Source: Planctomycetota bacterium (GTDB taxonomy: Bacteria > Planctomycetota > Phycisphaerae > Sedimentisphaerales > Anaerohalosphaeraceae). From it: a stretch of DNA of 64,000 bases. The position numbers and the translations under genes are program-made. The notes beneath the pieces were generated by a model. That model saw nothing but the letters and a program-made list of their open reading frames with translations. It was not told the origin of the DNA and did not search any database. Location of the stretch: the NCBI GenBank assembly GCA_029552545.1, contig JAKPDO010000043.1, positions 62,001-126,000 of the forward strand, written 5' to 3'. Each line of letters begins with the position of its first letter. The stretch's first letter is position 1. Below, piece after piece: positions 26,901-37,397 of this stretch.

Positions 26901-27644
26901 ATGCAATTTCGACTCTTTTTTGTTTTGACGGCATTGACCGTTGGTTTGCTGACTGCAGCAGAGGAGCAGGCAATGAACTCGCAGAAAAAACAGGAACGTC
27001 AAAAAGCCCGGCATCTGGAACGGAAGGTCACCCTTACGCTGGATTATCTGCTGTATCTGCCGCCGGACTATGAACAGAAGGATTCCTGGCCGCTGCTGGT
27101 TTTTCTTCACGGAGCCGGCGAACGCGGCAGTGATTTGAATCGCGTCAAGGCCCATGGGCCTGCCAAACTTGTTGAGCAGGGCCGGGATTTTCCGTTCGTG
27201 ATTGTCAGTCCGCAGTGCCCCGAGGGCCAGTGGTGGCCGATTTTAGGAAGGGAGGTTTTGGCTCTGATTGATGAGATGCTGGAGCGTTATAAAATCGACC
27301 CGGACCGGGTGTATCTGACCGGTTTGAGTATGGGCGGATACGGCACATGGGCGATTGCCTCCGCCTGGCCGGAAAGGTTTGCGGCGATTGTTCCGATTTG
27401 CGGGGGAGGACGGCCTTTTACGGCGGCCAATCTCGAAAAGGTGCCTGTTTGGGCTTTTCACGGAGCCAAAGACCCTGTCGTGCCGCTCAGTGAATCTCAG
27501 CAGATGGTAGAGGCGGTCAACCGGGCCGGCGGAAAGGCAAAGTTGACGGTTTATCCGGATGCCGAACACGATTCCTGGACTCAAACCTATGACAACCCCG
27601 AATTGTATCAGTGGCTTCTGTCGCATCGAAGGGCACGGGATTAA
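26901..27644 (+). CDS. Secreted alpha/beta hydrolase (phospholipase/carboxylesterase type)
   Basis: 247 aa with a signal peptide (FRLFFVLTALTVGLLTAAEE). Fold and motifs fit the dienelactone hydrolase/feruloyl esterase-like peptidase group: oxyanion region FLHGAGERGSD, nucleophile in GLSMGGYGT, acid in HGAKDPVVP, histidine in DAEHDSWTQ. The natural ester or peptide substrate is not evident. It sits between gatC and gatA with 20- and 2-base gaps, so it shares their transcript although it is an exported enzyme. A later in-frame ATG at 26973 would remove the signal peptide. Confidence 0.78.
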   Translation: MQFRLFFVLTALTVGLLTAAEEQAMNSQKKQERQKARHLERKVTLTLDYLLYLPPDYEQKDSWPLLVFLHGAGERGSDLNRVKAHGPAKLVEQGRDFPFVIVSPQCPEGQWWPILGREVLALIDEMLERYKIDPDRVYLTGLSMGGYGTWAIASAWPERFAAIVPICGGGRPFTAANLEKVPVWAFHGAKDPVVPLSESQQMVEAVNRAGGKAKLTVYPDAEHDSWTQTYDNPELYQWLLSHRRARD

Positions 27645-27646
27645 GG

Positions 27647-29110
27647 ATGGAGTGGACTGTACGTTCCATACGGGACCGGGTTGCCTCCGGGAAACTGCAA
27701 AGCCGGGAGGCGGTGGAGCGGTTCTTTGCACGGATTGAGAAAATTGAACCGCAGGTCGGGGCCTTTCTGACGCTATTGAAGGAGACAGCCCTCGAACAGG
27801 CCGCAAAGGTGGATGAGAAAATTGCTTCCGGACGGCCGCTGGGGCCTTTGGCGGGCGTTCCTGTAGCTGTCAAAGACAATCTTTGCACCACGTTCGGCCC
27901 GACTACCTGTGCTTCCAGGATGCTCGAGAATTTTATCAGCCCGTACAATGCTCACGTGATTGAGAAACTGCTGGCGGCGGATGCCGTGATTGTCGGCAAG
28001 ACGAATATGGATGAGTTTGCCATGGGTTCCAGCACGGAGAATTCCGGGCTGAAGAAGACCTGCAATCCGTGGGATATCTCGCGTGTGCCGGGGGGCAGCA
28101 GCGGCGGTTCAGCGGCGGCGGTGGCGGCTCGGATGTGTGCAGCGGCCCTCGGGTCCGATACCGGCGGCTCGATCCGGCAGCCGGCGGGCTTCTGCGGGGT
28201 GGTGGGGCTCAAGCCGACATACGGCCGGGTTTCCCGATATGGTCTGGTGGCCTACGGCTCCAGTCTCGACCAGATTGGCCCGATTACGCAGACGGTGGAA
28301 GATGCGGCCGTACTGCTGAATGTGATTGCCGGACACGACCCGCGCGACAGCACCTGTGTTTCAGAGCAGACGGCGCCGGTCCCGGATTATACAGCCGGGC
28401 TGGAAACGCCTTTGGAAGGGCTTCGCATTGCGGTTGTCGAGTCTTTCCTGGAAGGGATTCAGGCGGAGGTACAGCAGGCGATTGAAGAGGCCCTGCGGCT
28501 TTATCAGAAACTGGGGGCCCGGCTGGTGCCGATTCAGATGCCCCATTTCGAGTATGCAGTCAGCGCCTATTATGTGATTGCAACGGCGGAGGCCTCCAGC
28601 AATCTGGCCCGCTATGACGGCGTGCATTACGGTTATCGAAGCCCGCGGGCCGGCAGTTACATCGAGGTCTATTCCAAATCCCGCGACGAGGCCCTCGGGG
28701 CGGAGGTCAAGCGGCGGATTATGCTGGGCACCTTTGCCCTCTCCAGCGGCTATTATGATGCGTACTATCTGAAGGCCCTGAAGGTGCGGAATCTGATTCG
28801 GAATGATTTTACACGGGCGTTTGAGCAGGCGGACTGTCTGATGATGCCGGTCAGCCCCACGACGGCGTTCCGCTTCGGCGAGAAAACGGCCGACCCGCTT
28901 CAGATGTATCTGGCGGATATTTACACGATTGCCGTCAATCTGGCGGGCGTGCCGGCCGTCAGCATTCCCTGCGGCCTGGACCGGCAGAATCTGCCCATCG
29001 GACTTCAGATTGTCACGGCGCCGTTTACGGAATCGATGCTGCTGCGAATCGCCCGGATGTTTGAGAAAAGTACACAATGGCATTCCTGTATGCCTGACAT
29101 TGCAAAGTAG
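27647..29110 (+). CDS. gatA: Asp/Glu-tRNA amidotransferase subunit A
   Basis: 487 aa amidase-signature enzyme that frees ammonia from glutamine or asparagine. Catalytic Lys76 (VAVKDNLC), the serines in PGGSSGGSAAAVAA (Ser151, Ser152) and the GSDTGGSIRQPAGFCG block are intact. The start at 27647 has AAGG only 1 base upstream, so translation may be coupled to the preceding gene, which ends 2 bases away. gatB follows after 4 bases. Confidence 0.97.
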   Translation: MEWTVRSIRDRVASGKLQSREAVERFFARIEKIEPQVGAFLTLLKETALEQAAKVDEKIASGRPLGPLAGVPVAVKDNLCTTFGPTTCASRMLENFISPYNAHVIEKLLAADAVIVGKTNMDEFAMGSSTENSGLKKTCNPWDISRVPGGSSGGSAAAVAARMCAAALGSDTGGSIRQPAGFCGVVGLKPTYGRVSRYGLVAYGSSLDQIGPITQTVEDAAVLLNVIAGHDPRDSTCVSEQTAPVPDYTAGLETPLEGLRIAVVESFLEGIQAEVQQAIEEALRLYQKLGARLVPIQMPHFEYAVSAYYVIATAEASSNLARYDGVHYGYRSPRAGSYIEVYSKSRDEALGAEVKRRIMLGTFALSSGYYDAYYLKALKVRNLIRNDFTRAFEQADCLMMPVSPTTAFRFGEKTADPLQMYLADIYTIAVNLAGVPAVSIPCGLDRQNLPIGLQIVTAPFTESMLLRIARMFEKSTQWHSCMPDIAK

Positions 29111-29114
29111 AACA

Positions 29115-30590
29115 ATGAGCGAATCTTATAAAATTGTCGTTGGACTGGAGATTCATGTTCATCTGGCAACCCGCAGCAAGATGTTCTGCGGGTGTGAACT
29201 GTCGTACGGGCAGCCGCCGAATACGCGGGTCTGTCCGGTCTGCATCGGAATGCCCGGTGTGCTGCCGGTGATGAACAGAACGGCTTTTGAGTATGCCGTG
29301 CTGACGGCGATGGCCCTGCATTGTCAGATTGCTTCCTTTACCAAGTGGGACCGCAAGAGTTATTACTATCCGGATTTGCCCAAGAATTATCAAATCAGCC
29401 AGTATGACCTGCCGATCGGCAGGGACGGCTATATTGAGATTCCCGAGGAAGGCGGCGGGACGAAAAAAATCCGCATCCGCCGGGTGCATCTGGAGGAGGA
29501 TGCCGGCAAGAATATTCACGATTTGGGCGGCTATACGGCAGTGGACCTGAATCGGGCCGGAGCCCCGCTTTTGGAGATTGTTACGGAGCCGGATATGAAC
29601 AGCCCGGCGGAGGTGCGGGCGATGGCCGAGGAGCTGCGGCGGATTGTCCGTTTTCTGGGTGTTTCGGAAGGGGATATGCAGAAAGGGCATATGCGGTTTG
29701 AACCGAATGTGAATCTGCATATCCGGCGGGGCGGTCAGGTCTTCAAAACGCCGATTACAGAGGTCAAGAATCTCAACAGTTTCCGGGCGCTGGAAAAGAG
29801 CATTGCCTATGAAGCGCACCGGCAGTATGAGGAGTTTCTGGAGACCGGACAGACGCTTCAGATGGGCAACAAAAAGACCTTCGGATGGGATGATGTGCAG
29901 GAGGTGACGGTCCTGCAGCGGGAAAAAGAGGAGGCCCATGATTATCGATACTTTCCGGAGCCGGATTTGGTGCCGGTGCGGCTGACGGCCGAACAAATCA
30001 AGGAATTAGAGAGCCGCCTGGGCGAGCTGCCGCTTCAGATGCAGAAGCGCTTTGAAACTCAATACGGCCTGATCGCCTACGATGCGGGGGTGCTGACGGC
30101 CGAACGCGCAACGGCGGAGTTTTTTGACCGGACCGTGCGGCTCGGAGCGGAACCCAAGCGGGTCTGCAATCTGCTGACGCAGGTGGGGCTCAAGATTGCC
30201 AATGAATTATCTGTCCGGGTTGACCAGCTTCGCATGACGCCCGAATCGCTGGCCAAACTGGCCAAAATGACGGAGGAAGGGCTGGTCAGTGCCACCAGTG
30301 CCAACCAGATTTTTGAGCAGATTGCCCGAGAAGGCGGCGACCCGGAAGCGATTGCCAAAGAGAGGAATCTGATTCAAAGCAGCGACAGCGGTCAGATTGA
30401 AGCGTTGGTGGATGCCGTGATTGCCGAGCAGCCGCAGGCCGTGCAGGATGTGGTGCAGGAAAGCAAAAAGGCCAAAAAGGCCCTCGGTTTTCTGATGGGC
30501 CAGGTCATCCAGAAATCCGGCGGACAGGCCAATCCCAAAATCGTGTCCCAAATCCTCCAGGCCAAACTGGACGCCCTGAAAAACCCCTGA
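29115..30590 (+). CDS. gatB: Asp/Glu-tRNA amidotransferase subunit B
   Basis: 491 aa. The GatB cradle has VVGLEIHVHLATRSKMFCGC...CPVCIGMPG, whose four cysteines form the zinc site, and DLPKNYQISQYDLP, YTAVDLNRAGAPLLEIVTEPD and MRFEPNVN. The C-terminal YqeY-like tRNA-binding tail runs from about residue 340. It phosphorylates Glu or Asp on misacylated tRNA before amidation. The ATG was placed by homology at ESYKIVVGLEIHV. Last gene of the gat operon. Confidence 0.97.
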   Translation: MSESYKIVVGLEIHVHLATRSKMFCGCELSYGQPPNTRVCPVCIGMPGVLPVMNRTAFEYAVLTAMALHCQIASFTKWDRKSYYYPDLPKNYQISQYDLPIGRDGYIEIPEEGGGTKKIRIRRVHLEEDAGKNIHDLGGYTAVDLNRAGAPLLEIVTEPDMNSPAEVRAMAEELRRIVRFLGVSEGDMQKGHMRFEPNVNLHIRRGGQVFKTPITEVKNLNSFRALEKSIAYEAHRQYEEFLETGQTLQMGNKKTFGWDDVQEVTVLQREKEEAHDYRYFPEPDLVPVRLTAEQIKELESRLGELPLQMQKRFETQYGLIAYDAGVLTAERATAEFFDRTVRLGAEPKRVCNLLTQVGLKIANELSVRVDQLRMTPESLAKLAKMTEEGLVSATSANQIFEQIAREGGDPEAIAKERNLIQSSDSGQIEALVDAVIAEQPQAVQDVVQESKKAKKALGFLMGQVIQKSGGQANPKIVSQILQAKLDALKNP

Positions 30591-30827
30591 CATCTGATTT
30601 TAACAATGGGCCTGAGCTTTTGTCGGGACCGATGATTTGCGCGAAATGCTCTTTTTTGGAGCGCAAGATTGCCTTGTTCACTTCTAAGATATGCCGGACT
30701 ATAATTGGACGGTTTTTTATCCCGCAGACAGTCTGTTTTCGAGTTAGTTTTTAGTGATGCAGACGAAAAAACGGACAAGGCGGGTCGGTTATTGACAATT
30801 TCATAAAAACAGCAAGGGTTGATTTCG

Positions 30828-33800
30828 ATGAAGAATTTCTTTTCCGTCTCGGCCGGTTTGCTGCTTCCCATAGTTTTTTTGTCATGGACAGCCGTCGGAG
30901 CAGAGAATCAAGGACCTGAGTTTTTCCTGAAAATTGATTCGAGTGAAACCCTTCAGTACGGTGCCGATTCCCAGGGCAATCGAATTCCGGATTTTTCTCA
31001 CTGCGGTTATGAAGGGGGGGATAAACCGATTCCCAATGTGCCTGTACGGGTTATTGTCGAGCCCGTTGAGGGCGATAATACCGCCCGGATTCAGGCGGCT
31101 ATCGAGTATGTGTCTTCGCTTCCCTTGAATGCAGACGGTTTTCGGGGGGCTGTTCTGCTGCGTCGGGGGCGATATATCCTGCAGGGCGGCTTGATTCTGC
31201 GTTCCTCCGGCGTGGTTTTACGCGGCGAGGGAATGGACGAGGATGGCACGGTTCTGATTGCCGCCGGCACGGACCGCAGAACCCTCATTCGGATTGCCGG
31301 AAAGAATGACCGGTCTGTTGAGCAGGCGGTTCGGGTTCAGGATGAAATTATCCCGGTCGGCTCCTATTCTCTTCGTCTGGAGAATACAGAGGGGCTTTCC
31401 GTCGGGGATACGGTGGTGATTACCCGGCCCAGCACACGGGAATGGATAGAGCATATCGGAATGAATCGGTTCGGCGGCGGGCTCAAAGGTCAGTTTGACT
31501 GGAAGGCCGGCTCTCGCGATATCCGCTGGGATCGGGTGATCCGTGCTGTTGACGGCGGGCGGATTGTTCTGGATGCCCCGCTGACGGCGGCTCTCGAGCA
31601 GCGGTGGGGCGGCGGCACTGTACAAAAATACCAATGGCCCGGACGGATTCATCATATCGGGGTGGAAAATCTCCGCTGTGTGTCGGAATACAACCGGGCC
31701 AACCCGAAGGACGAGAATCATTCCTGGATGGTCATTACGATTGAGAATGCGGAAAATGTCTGGGTTCGCCGCTTGACGGCCGTTCATTTTGCCGGCTCGC
31801 TGGCGGCTGTATGGGAAACCGCCAAATGGGTTACGGTGGAGGATTGCCTGTCTCTGGAGCCCGTATCTGAGGAAGGCGGCTGGCGAAGAAATTCCTTTTT
31901 TACAATGGGGCAGATGACCCTTTTCCTCCGGTGCTGGTCTGAGCGGGGGCGGCATGATTTTTCCGTCGGCTACTGTGCACCGGGGCCAAATGCATTTGTT
32001 CAATGCTGGGCCAGGGAGCCGCTGGAGGACAGCGGACCGCTGGAAAGCTGGGCCTGCGGCGTTCTCTACGACAACGTCCGAATTGACGGGAATGCCCTGC
32101 GGGTGGGCCATCACGGCAGCCGAGGCGAGGGGATTGGGTGGACCGGCGCCAATTGTGTTCTCTGGCAGTGTGATGCGGCGATTATCGAATGCGCCAAACC
32201 GCCGACCGCCTGGAACTGGGCGTTCGGATGCTGGGCGGAATTTGAAGGCGACGGCTGGTGGGAGCAGTCTAACAATTTTGTCAAGCCCGACAGTCTCTAT
32301 CAGGCCCAGCTGGCCCAGCGGCTTGGCAAAGAGGCGGCAGGTCGGATTCGTCTGTGGACAGTTGACACTTCCGGTACGACAAACCCCTCTTATGAATTAG
32401 CGGCGGCCTTGGCGGCCGCCTCTTCAAAACCAATGCCGACCCTGGCGGAGTTTATTGGGAAATTGACCGAGGAATATCCGATTGTCTCCGATACTTCCGC
32501 TGCACAGCCGCTGGAGAAGGTTTGGGATGAAACGACGAGCCGAACGGTTTCCGCCAATCCGCCGGATGAGCAGATTTCCCTTGTTAACGGACTCCTTGTC
32601 TGTCAGGGGAGGCTGCTTGCCGGTGCGAGCACGGGGGTTGCCTGGTGGAGGGGGACGACACGTCCCAATGAGGCCCCGTCTTTCGGCATCGGGATTACCC
32701 GGTTTGTTCCGGGCCGAATCGGACGGGGGTTTACGGATGATTTGGAGGAATTAACGTCTGAAATGGCGGCATCCGGCAAAGCGGTGCTGGATTACAATTA
32801 CGGCCTTTGGTATGAGCGCCGGAGGGATGACCATCAGCGTGTCCGCCGGATGAACGGGGATGTTCGGCCGCCGTTTTACGAGCAGCCCTTTGACCGCAGC
32901 GGAATCGGAACGGCCTGGGACGGGCTGAGCCGGTATGATTTGACCCGCTATAACGCCTGGTATTGGGCCCGGCTGAAGGAGTTTGCGGATTTGTGCGAAC
33001 GCAAAGGGCTGGTTCTGCTGCACCAGAACTACTTTCAGCACAACGTGCTGGAGGCCGGTGCCCATTGGGCGGATTTTCCGTGGCGGTCTGCCAATAACAT
33101 CAACGACACAGGTTTTCCGGAGCCGCCCCCCTATGCCGGCGATAAACGGATATTTCTGGACCATTTGTTTTATGATGTCAGTCACCCCGGCCGTCGTGCC
33201 CTGCATCAGGCCTATATCCGCCAATGTCTGGATGCGTTTGCGGACAATACAAATGTCATTCAGATGACATCGGCGGAATATACAGGTCCGGCGGAGTTTG
33301 TCCGTTTTTGGCTGGATACAATCCGCCAATGGAAACAGAAAAAACAAAAAAATCCGCTGATTGCTCTCAGCTGCACAAAAGACGTACAGGATGTGATTTT
33401 GTCCGAACCGAAGTATCGAGAACTCGTTTCCGTGATTGATATTCGGTATTGGTGGTATCAGACAAACGGAGCGCTGTATGCCCCGCAGGGGGGCAAACAT
33501 TTGGCACCGCGTCAGCATGCCCGCCTGCTCAATCCCAAACCGGCCTCTTTTGAACAGGTGGTTCGGGCTGTACGGGAATACCGAGAACGGTATCCGGACA
33601 AGGCGGTCATTTATTCGGCGGACGGCCGTTTTGGATGGGCCGTGCTGCTGGGGGGCGGTTCGCTGCCTCCGCTGCCGCCAAAGACCGAACCTTCGCTTTT
33701 GGAGGCGGTTGTTAAAATGAAGCCGTTCGATTGGCCCGGGGATTCGGCCCACTGCTTTGCTCTGGCTGACGTGCCGAAACAATATCTGGTTTATGTGGCG

Positions 33801-33959
33801 GAAGGAAAGAAACTGCCTTTGCCTGTGCAAAAAGACGAAGAAACGTTTGAAATCCGCCGAGTCGATTTAGAAACCGGTCAGATTGCTTCCGTTTATACGA
33901 CCGAACAGAGGGAATGGGCGACGGAAACCCCTGCTTTGTATTGGATACTCAAGAAATAA
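30828..33959 (+). CDS. Large secreted protein: parallel beta-helix plus uncharacterised (DUF6298-like) C-terminal half
   Basis: 1043 aa with signal peptide (FFSVSAGLLLPIVFLSWTAVGA). Residues about 60-520 look like a pectate-lyase-type right-handed beta-helix: NTARIQAAIEYVSSLP, GAVLLRRGRYILQGGLILRSSGVVLRGEG, then short repeats such as VENLRCVSEYN and NVWVRRLTAVHFAGS. From about 570 onward there is a second, mostly alpha/beta region rich in Trp and Tyr (YNYGLWYERRRDDHQRVRR, GLVLLHQNYFQHN, DIRYWWYQTNGALYAPQGG) that I recall as the DUF6298 type often found behind pectate-lyase folds. A polysaccharide lyase or glycosidase role is likely but unproven. ATG at 30828 with AAGGG 9 bases upstream; a TTG at 30819 is possible. 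Confidence 0.62.
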   Translation: MKNFFSVSAGLLLPIVFLSWTAVGAENQGPEFFLKIDSSETLQYGADSQGNRIPDFSHCGYEGGDKPIPNVPVRVIVEPVEGDNTARIQAAIEYVSSLPLNADGFRGAVLLRRGRYILQGGLILRSSGVVLRGEGMDEDGTVLIAAGTDRRTLIRIAGKNDRSVEQAVRVQDEIIPVGSYSLRLENTEGLSVGDTVVITRPSTREWIEHIGMNRFGGGLKGQFDWKAGSRDIRWDRVIRAVDGGRIVLDAPLTAALEQRWGGGTVQKYQWPGRIHHIGVENLRCVSEYNRANPKDENHSWMVITIENAENVWVRRLTAVHFAGSLAAVWETAKWVTVEDCLSLEPVSEEGGWRRNSFFTMGQMTLFLRCWSERGRHDFSVGYCAPGPNAFVQCWAREPLEDSGPLESWACGVLYDNVRIDGNALRVGHHGSRGEGIGWTGANCVLWQCDAAIIECAKPPTAWNWAFGCWAEFEGDGWWEQSNNFVKPDSLYQAQLAQRLGKEAAGRIRLWTVDTSGTTNPSYELAAALAAASSKPMPTLAEFIGKLTEEYPIVSDTSAAQPLEKVWDETTSRTVSANPPDEQISLVNGLLVCQGRLLAGASTGVAWWRGTTRPNEAPSFGIGITRFVPGRIGRGFTDDLEELTSEMAASGKAVLDYNYGLWYERRRDDHQRVRRMNGDVRPPFYEQPFDRSGIGTAWDGLSRYDLTRYNAWYWARLKEFADLCERKGLVLLHQNYFQHNVLEAGAHWADFPWRSANNINDTGFPEPPPYAGDKRIFLDHLFYDVSHPGRRALHQAYIRQCLDAFADNTNVIQMTSAEYTGPAEFVRFWLDTIRQWKQKKQKNPLIALSCTKDVQDVILSEPKYRELVSVIDIRYWWYQTNGALYAPQGGKHLAPRQHARLLNPKPASFEQVVRAVREYRERYPDKAVIYSADGRFGWAVLLGGGSLPPLPPKTEPSLLEAVVKMKPFDWPGDSAHCFALADVPKQYLVYVAEGKKLPLPVQKDEETFEIRRVDLETGQIASVYTTEQREWATETPALYWILKK

Positions 33960-34006
33960 GAGGTTCGAAGAATATTGAATCGGGAGAAAGGGAGCGGGTT
34001 TGCCTT

Positions 34007-37000
34007 ATGTTCAAATCAACCGGCCTGTCAAACCAAAAATCGGTGAATTATTTCCGGTTCTCGACCGGTTTCGTTTTGCTTCTGTCCGGACTGCTCTGGT
34101 CGGCGGGGGATGAACAGGAACCCGTTCGCTTTGTCGGAGCGGTAAAAACCTCCAACAGCGACTACAAAACCGGCTATCACGACGGCCAATTGCCGCCCGC
34201 CGTCGGGGTTCATAATTATCAGATTCTGCGGGCCAACCGAAGCCATCCGGAATGGTCGGACGGGCTTGGCTGGACGTACAACCATGCGCCGATGCTGGCC
34301 TATGCGAACGGGCAGTTTTATTGTCATTATTTGACCAACCCTTTTGGAGAGCATATCCCGCCCGGCGCCACGATGCTGACCCGTTCCAAAGACGGCAGGC
34401 ACTGGAGCCGCCCGCAGGTTTTGTTTCCCATCTACCCGTTGGCGGATGAAAAGGCCCAAATCACCTATCCCTATATGCACCAGAGGATGGGGTTTTACAT
34501 CGCTCCCAACGGACGCTTCCTGACGATGGGTTTTTACGGCTCGCCGTACGGCGACGGCATCGGCAGGGTGGTGCGGGAAATCCGTCCGGATGACTCGCTG
34601 GGGCCTATTTACTTCATTCGGATCAATGACAACTGGAAAGGGCCGCTGCTGTATCCGCTTTATACGGAGTCAAATGATGTCGGTTTCGTTTTTGCGTGCA
34701 ATGCGTTTCTGGAGGACAAGGTTCGTCGGATTCAATGGTGGGAGGAGGATCAGTTCGCCCAGGACCGCGATGACTTTTATCGGGTGACCTGGCCGCCGCC
34801 TCAGGGACGCAGCAAGCCCGGCAAGGCCTTCTGTTTTTATACCCGTCCGGACGGAGTCATTGTTGGCTTTTTCAAGGACCGCTGGGTGACCATCAGCCGC
34901 GATCAGGGCGAGACGTGGTCCTATCCGGTTCGCTGCGAAACGCTCACGTACGGCGGGGCCAAAATCTGGGGCCAGCGGACCGATGACGGGCGCTATGCCC
35001 TGGTTTATAATCCGACGGGCAGCGAGGCGCGGCATCCGCTGTGTGTCGCAACAGGCGAGGATGGAATTCATTTTGACAATCTTCTTGTCGTGCACGGGGA
35101 AGTGCCGCCCAAACGGTATTGGGGTCGGGAAAAACGGCCCGGGCCCCAGTATGTTCGCGGGATTGTCGAGGGCAACGGCAACCCGCCCGGCGATGACCTC
35201 TGGGTTGTGTATTCGGTCAGCAAGGAAGACATCTGGATTGCCCGCATTCCCGTTCCCGTAAAAGGCCGGGTGCAGGGGCCGGTTGCGGATGATTTCAGCC
35301 GAATGGAGACCGGCGGATATGTCCCGGACTGGAACATCTATTCGCCTCAATGGTGTCCGGTGGAAATCGCAGAGTTTCCCAGCCGGACGGAAAAGAGTCT
35401 GATGCTCAGGGACACAGACCCCTATGATTATGCCAAGGCGGTCCGGGTCTTTCAGAAAAGCCCCCGGCTTTCCATCTCCTTCCGTTTGTACGTCCAGGCC
35501 CCGCGCGAGGTGCTGGATATCGAAATCCTTTCAGAAAAAGGGGACCGGCTGATCCCGCTGCGAATCGATACGCAGCTGAACGGCCTTCTTTTCAATCCGC
35601 AATCCGGAGAATACCGTTCTCTTGCCAAACTGGTTCAAGAGCAATGGCATACATTCCGGTTTCAAATCGATTCGAAAAACCGCTCTTTCGATTTGTTTTT
35701 GGATGAGAAACCTCTTCTGCAGAAAGCTGCGTTTGGCGTGCCGGAAGGGACCCCTCATCGCATCGAGTTCCGCACGGGGCGGTATCGTCTGACGGACGAT
35801 GTTCAGAAGTACAAGAGCGGCAGCGAATTCATTCCCGGCTGGGATGAACCCGGGGCGGATGAACCGGTTGCGCCGGCCGTCTTCTATCTCCGGGATTTCC
35901 GGGCCGAAGACATCACCGGGTCCGTCCTGAATCCGGACTCCTTTCGCCGCTATGTCGATGCCTTCAATCAGATGGATGAGGAACCGATTGTCAATGCGGT
36001 TCCGAATGCCCAGGCCTGGGAATGGATGAAGCGGAACATCCCTTTTTTCGAATGTCCCGATAAGGAGCTGGAGGAGATTTACTATTTCCGCTGGTGGACC
36101 TTTCGAAAGCATATCAAAGAAACCCCGAGCGGCCTTGTGCTCACAGAGTTTCTCGACAAGGTCAGCCACAGCGGCCTTTCCAACACCATCAGCTGCGCCG
36201 TCGGCCATCACATCTATGAAGGCACCTGGCTGCGGGACCAGCGGCTCATCGATGACTATGCCCGGTTTTGGTACACCGGACACAATGGCTCCCTTCAGCC
36301 CCATTTTCACAAATACAGCAACTGGGCGACATGGGCGCTGTACCGGCGGTATTGGGTTCATCGGGACAGAGATTTTCTGATCGGTCTGCTGGATGCATTT
36401 GTCGAGGACCTAAATCGCTGGCGGGCGGAAAAGGGGCTGGAAAACGGTCTTTTTTGGCAGTTTGATGTACGGGATGGGATGGAGGAATCCATCAGCGGTT
36501 CGCGAAAAGAGAAAAACATTCGTCCGCCGCTGAACTGCTATTTGTTTGCAAATATGCTGGCGGTTTCGAAGATTGCTCAAATGGCCGGGCGCGATTCGCT
36601 GGCCCGTGAGTATGCCGAGCAGGCCGCGAAGCTCAAACGTCTGATTCAGGAACATCTATGGGACCCGCAGGCGAAATTTTTTAAGGTTCTGCGTCCCGAT
36701 ATGACGCCCGCGGATGTTCGCGAGGCCATCGGGTTTATTCCGTGGTATTTCAATCTGCCGGATGCAGGATATGAAGAGGCCTGGCGGCAGCTGACGGACC
36801 CGGAGGGGTTTTGGGCTCCGATGGGGCTTACCACGGCGGAGCGGCGGCATCCGGCCTTTCGCAGTCACGGCGTCGGCACCTGCGAATGGGACGGGGCCGT
36901 CTGGCCGTTTGCAACCAGCCAGACGTTAACGGCCCTGGCTAATCTGCTTCGATATTATTCGCAGCCGTATGTGAGCCGCAAAGACTTTTTTGAAGCCATG

Positions 37001-37384
37001 CTCACCTACGCTCGCAGTCACCGCCGGGACGGCAAGCCCTATATCGGGGAATATCTCGACGAAAAGACAGGCGTCTGGCTGACGCCGGATTCCAATCGAA
37101 GCCGCTTTTACAATCATTCGACCTTCTGCGACCTGGTCATTACCGGCTTGGCGGGGCTGGTGCCCTCGGAGGGAGAAGAGGTTCGCATTGACCCGCTGAT
37201 TCCGCCGCAGACCTGGGAGTGGTTCTGCCTCGACAATGTTCCCTTCCGCGGACACATCCTGACGATTCTCTGGGACCAAACGGGGTTGCGGTATGGACAG
37301 GGAAAGGGCTTGTCAGTCTATGCGGACGGCTGTAAAATCGCCGCCTCGGAAAACCTGGAACCCCTGACAGTTCGGCTTGACTGA
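34007..37384 (+). CDS. Large secreted protein: BNR propeller plus MGH1-like six-hairpin glycosidase
   Basis: 1125 aa. A hydrophobic N-terminal segment ([17 protein letters not shown]) suggests export. Residues about 60-430 form a sialidase-like propeller with Asp boxes ([24 protein letters not shown]). Residues 470-640 look like a jelly roll. From about 690 there is an (alpha/alpha)6 domain of the MGH1/trehalase-like kind: [86 protein letters not shown]. The acidic residues in DVRDGMEE and GTCEWDG are catalytic candidates. It follows the beta-helix gene by 47 bases, so they probably form one degradation unit. The target glycan is unknown. Confidence 0.62.
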   Translation: MFKSTGLSNQKSVNYFRFSTGFVLLLSGLLWSAGDEQEPVRFVGAVKTSNSDYKTGYHDGQLPPAVGVHNYQILRANRSHPEWSDGLGWTYNHAPMLAYANGQFYCHYLTNPFGEHIPPGATMLTRSKDGRHWSRPQVLFPIYPLADEKAQITYPYMHQRMGFYIAPNGRFLTMGFYGSPYGDGIGRVVREIRPDDSLGPIYFIRINDNWKGPLLYPLYTESNDVGFVFACNAFLEDKVRRIQWWEEDQFAQDRDDFYRVTWPPPQGRSKPGKAFCFYTRPDGVIVGFFKDRWVTISRDQGETWSYPVRCETLTYGGAKIWGQRTDDGRYALVYNPTGSEARHPLCVATGEDGIHFDNLLVVHGEVPPKRYWGREKRPGPQYVRGIVEGNGNPPGDDLWVVYSVSKEDIWIARIPVPVKGRVQGPVADDFSRMETGGYVPDWNIYSPQWCPVEIAEFPSRTEKSLMLRDTDPYDYAKAVRVFQKSPRLSISFRLYVQAPREVLDIEILSEKGDRLIPLRIDTQLNGLLFNPQSGEYRSLAKLVQEQWHTFRFQIDSKNRSFDLFLDEKPLLQKAAFGVPEGTPHRIEFRTGRYRLTDDVQKYKSGSEFIPGWDEPGADEPVAPAVFYLRDFRAEDITGSVLNPDSFRRYVDAFNQMDEEPIVNAVPNAQAWEWMKRNIPFFECPDKELEEIYYFRWWTFRKHIKETPSGLVLTEFLDKVSHSGLSNTISCAVGHHIYEGTWLRDQRLIDDYARFWYTGHNGSLQPHFHKYSNWATWALYRRYWVHRDRDFLIGLLDAFVEDLNRWRAEKGLENGLFWQFDVRDGMEESISGSRKEKNIRPPLNCYLFANMLAVSKIAQMAGRDSLAREYAEQAAKLKRLIQEHLWDPQAKFFKVLRPDMTPADVREAIGFIPWYFNLPDAGYEEAWRQLTDPEGFWAPMGLTTAERRHPAFRSHGVGTCEWDGAVWPFATSQTLTALANLLRYYSQPYVSRKDFFEAMLTYARSHRRDGKPYIGEYLDEKTGVWLTPDSNRSRFYNHSTFCDLVITGLAGLVPSEGEEVRIDPLIPPQTWEWFCLDNVPFRGHILTILWDQTGLRYGQGKGLSVYADGCKIAASENLEPLTVRLD

Positions 37385-37397
37385 TGAAAGGCGGAGA

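Noticed and set aside
30637-30666. Inverted repeat TTGCGC/GCGCAA after gatB as a terminator
   Set aside because: Only 6 bp with an 18-base loop and no T-run after it; the T-run is in the loop.
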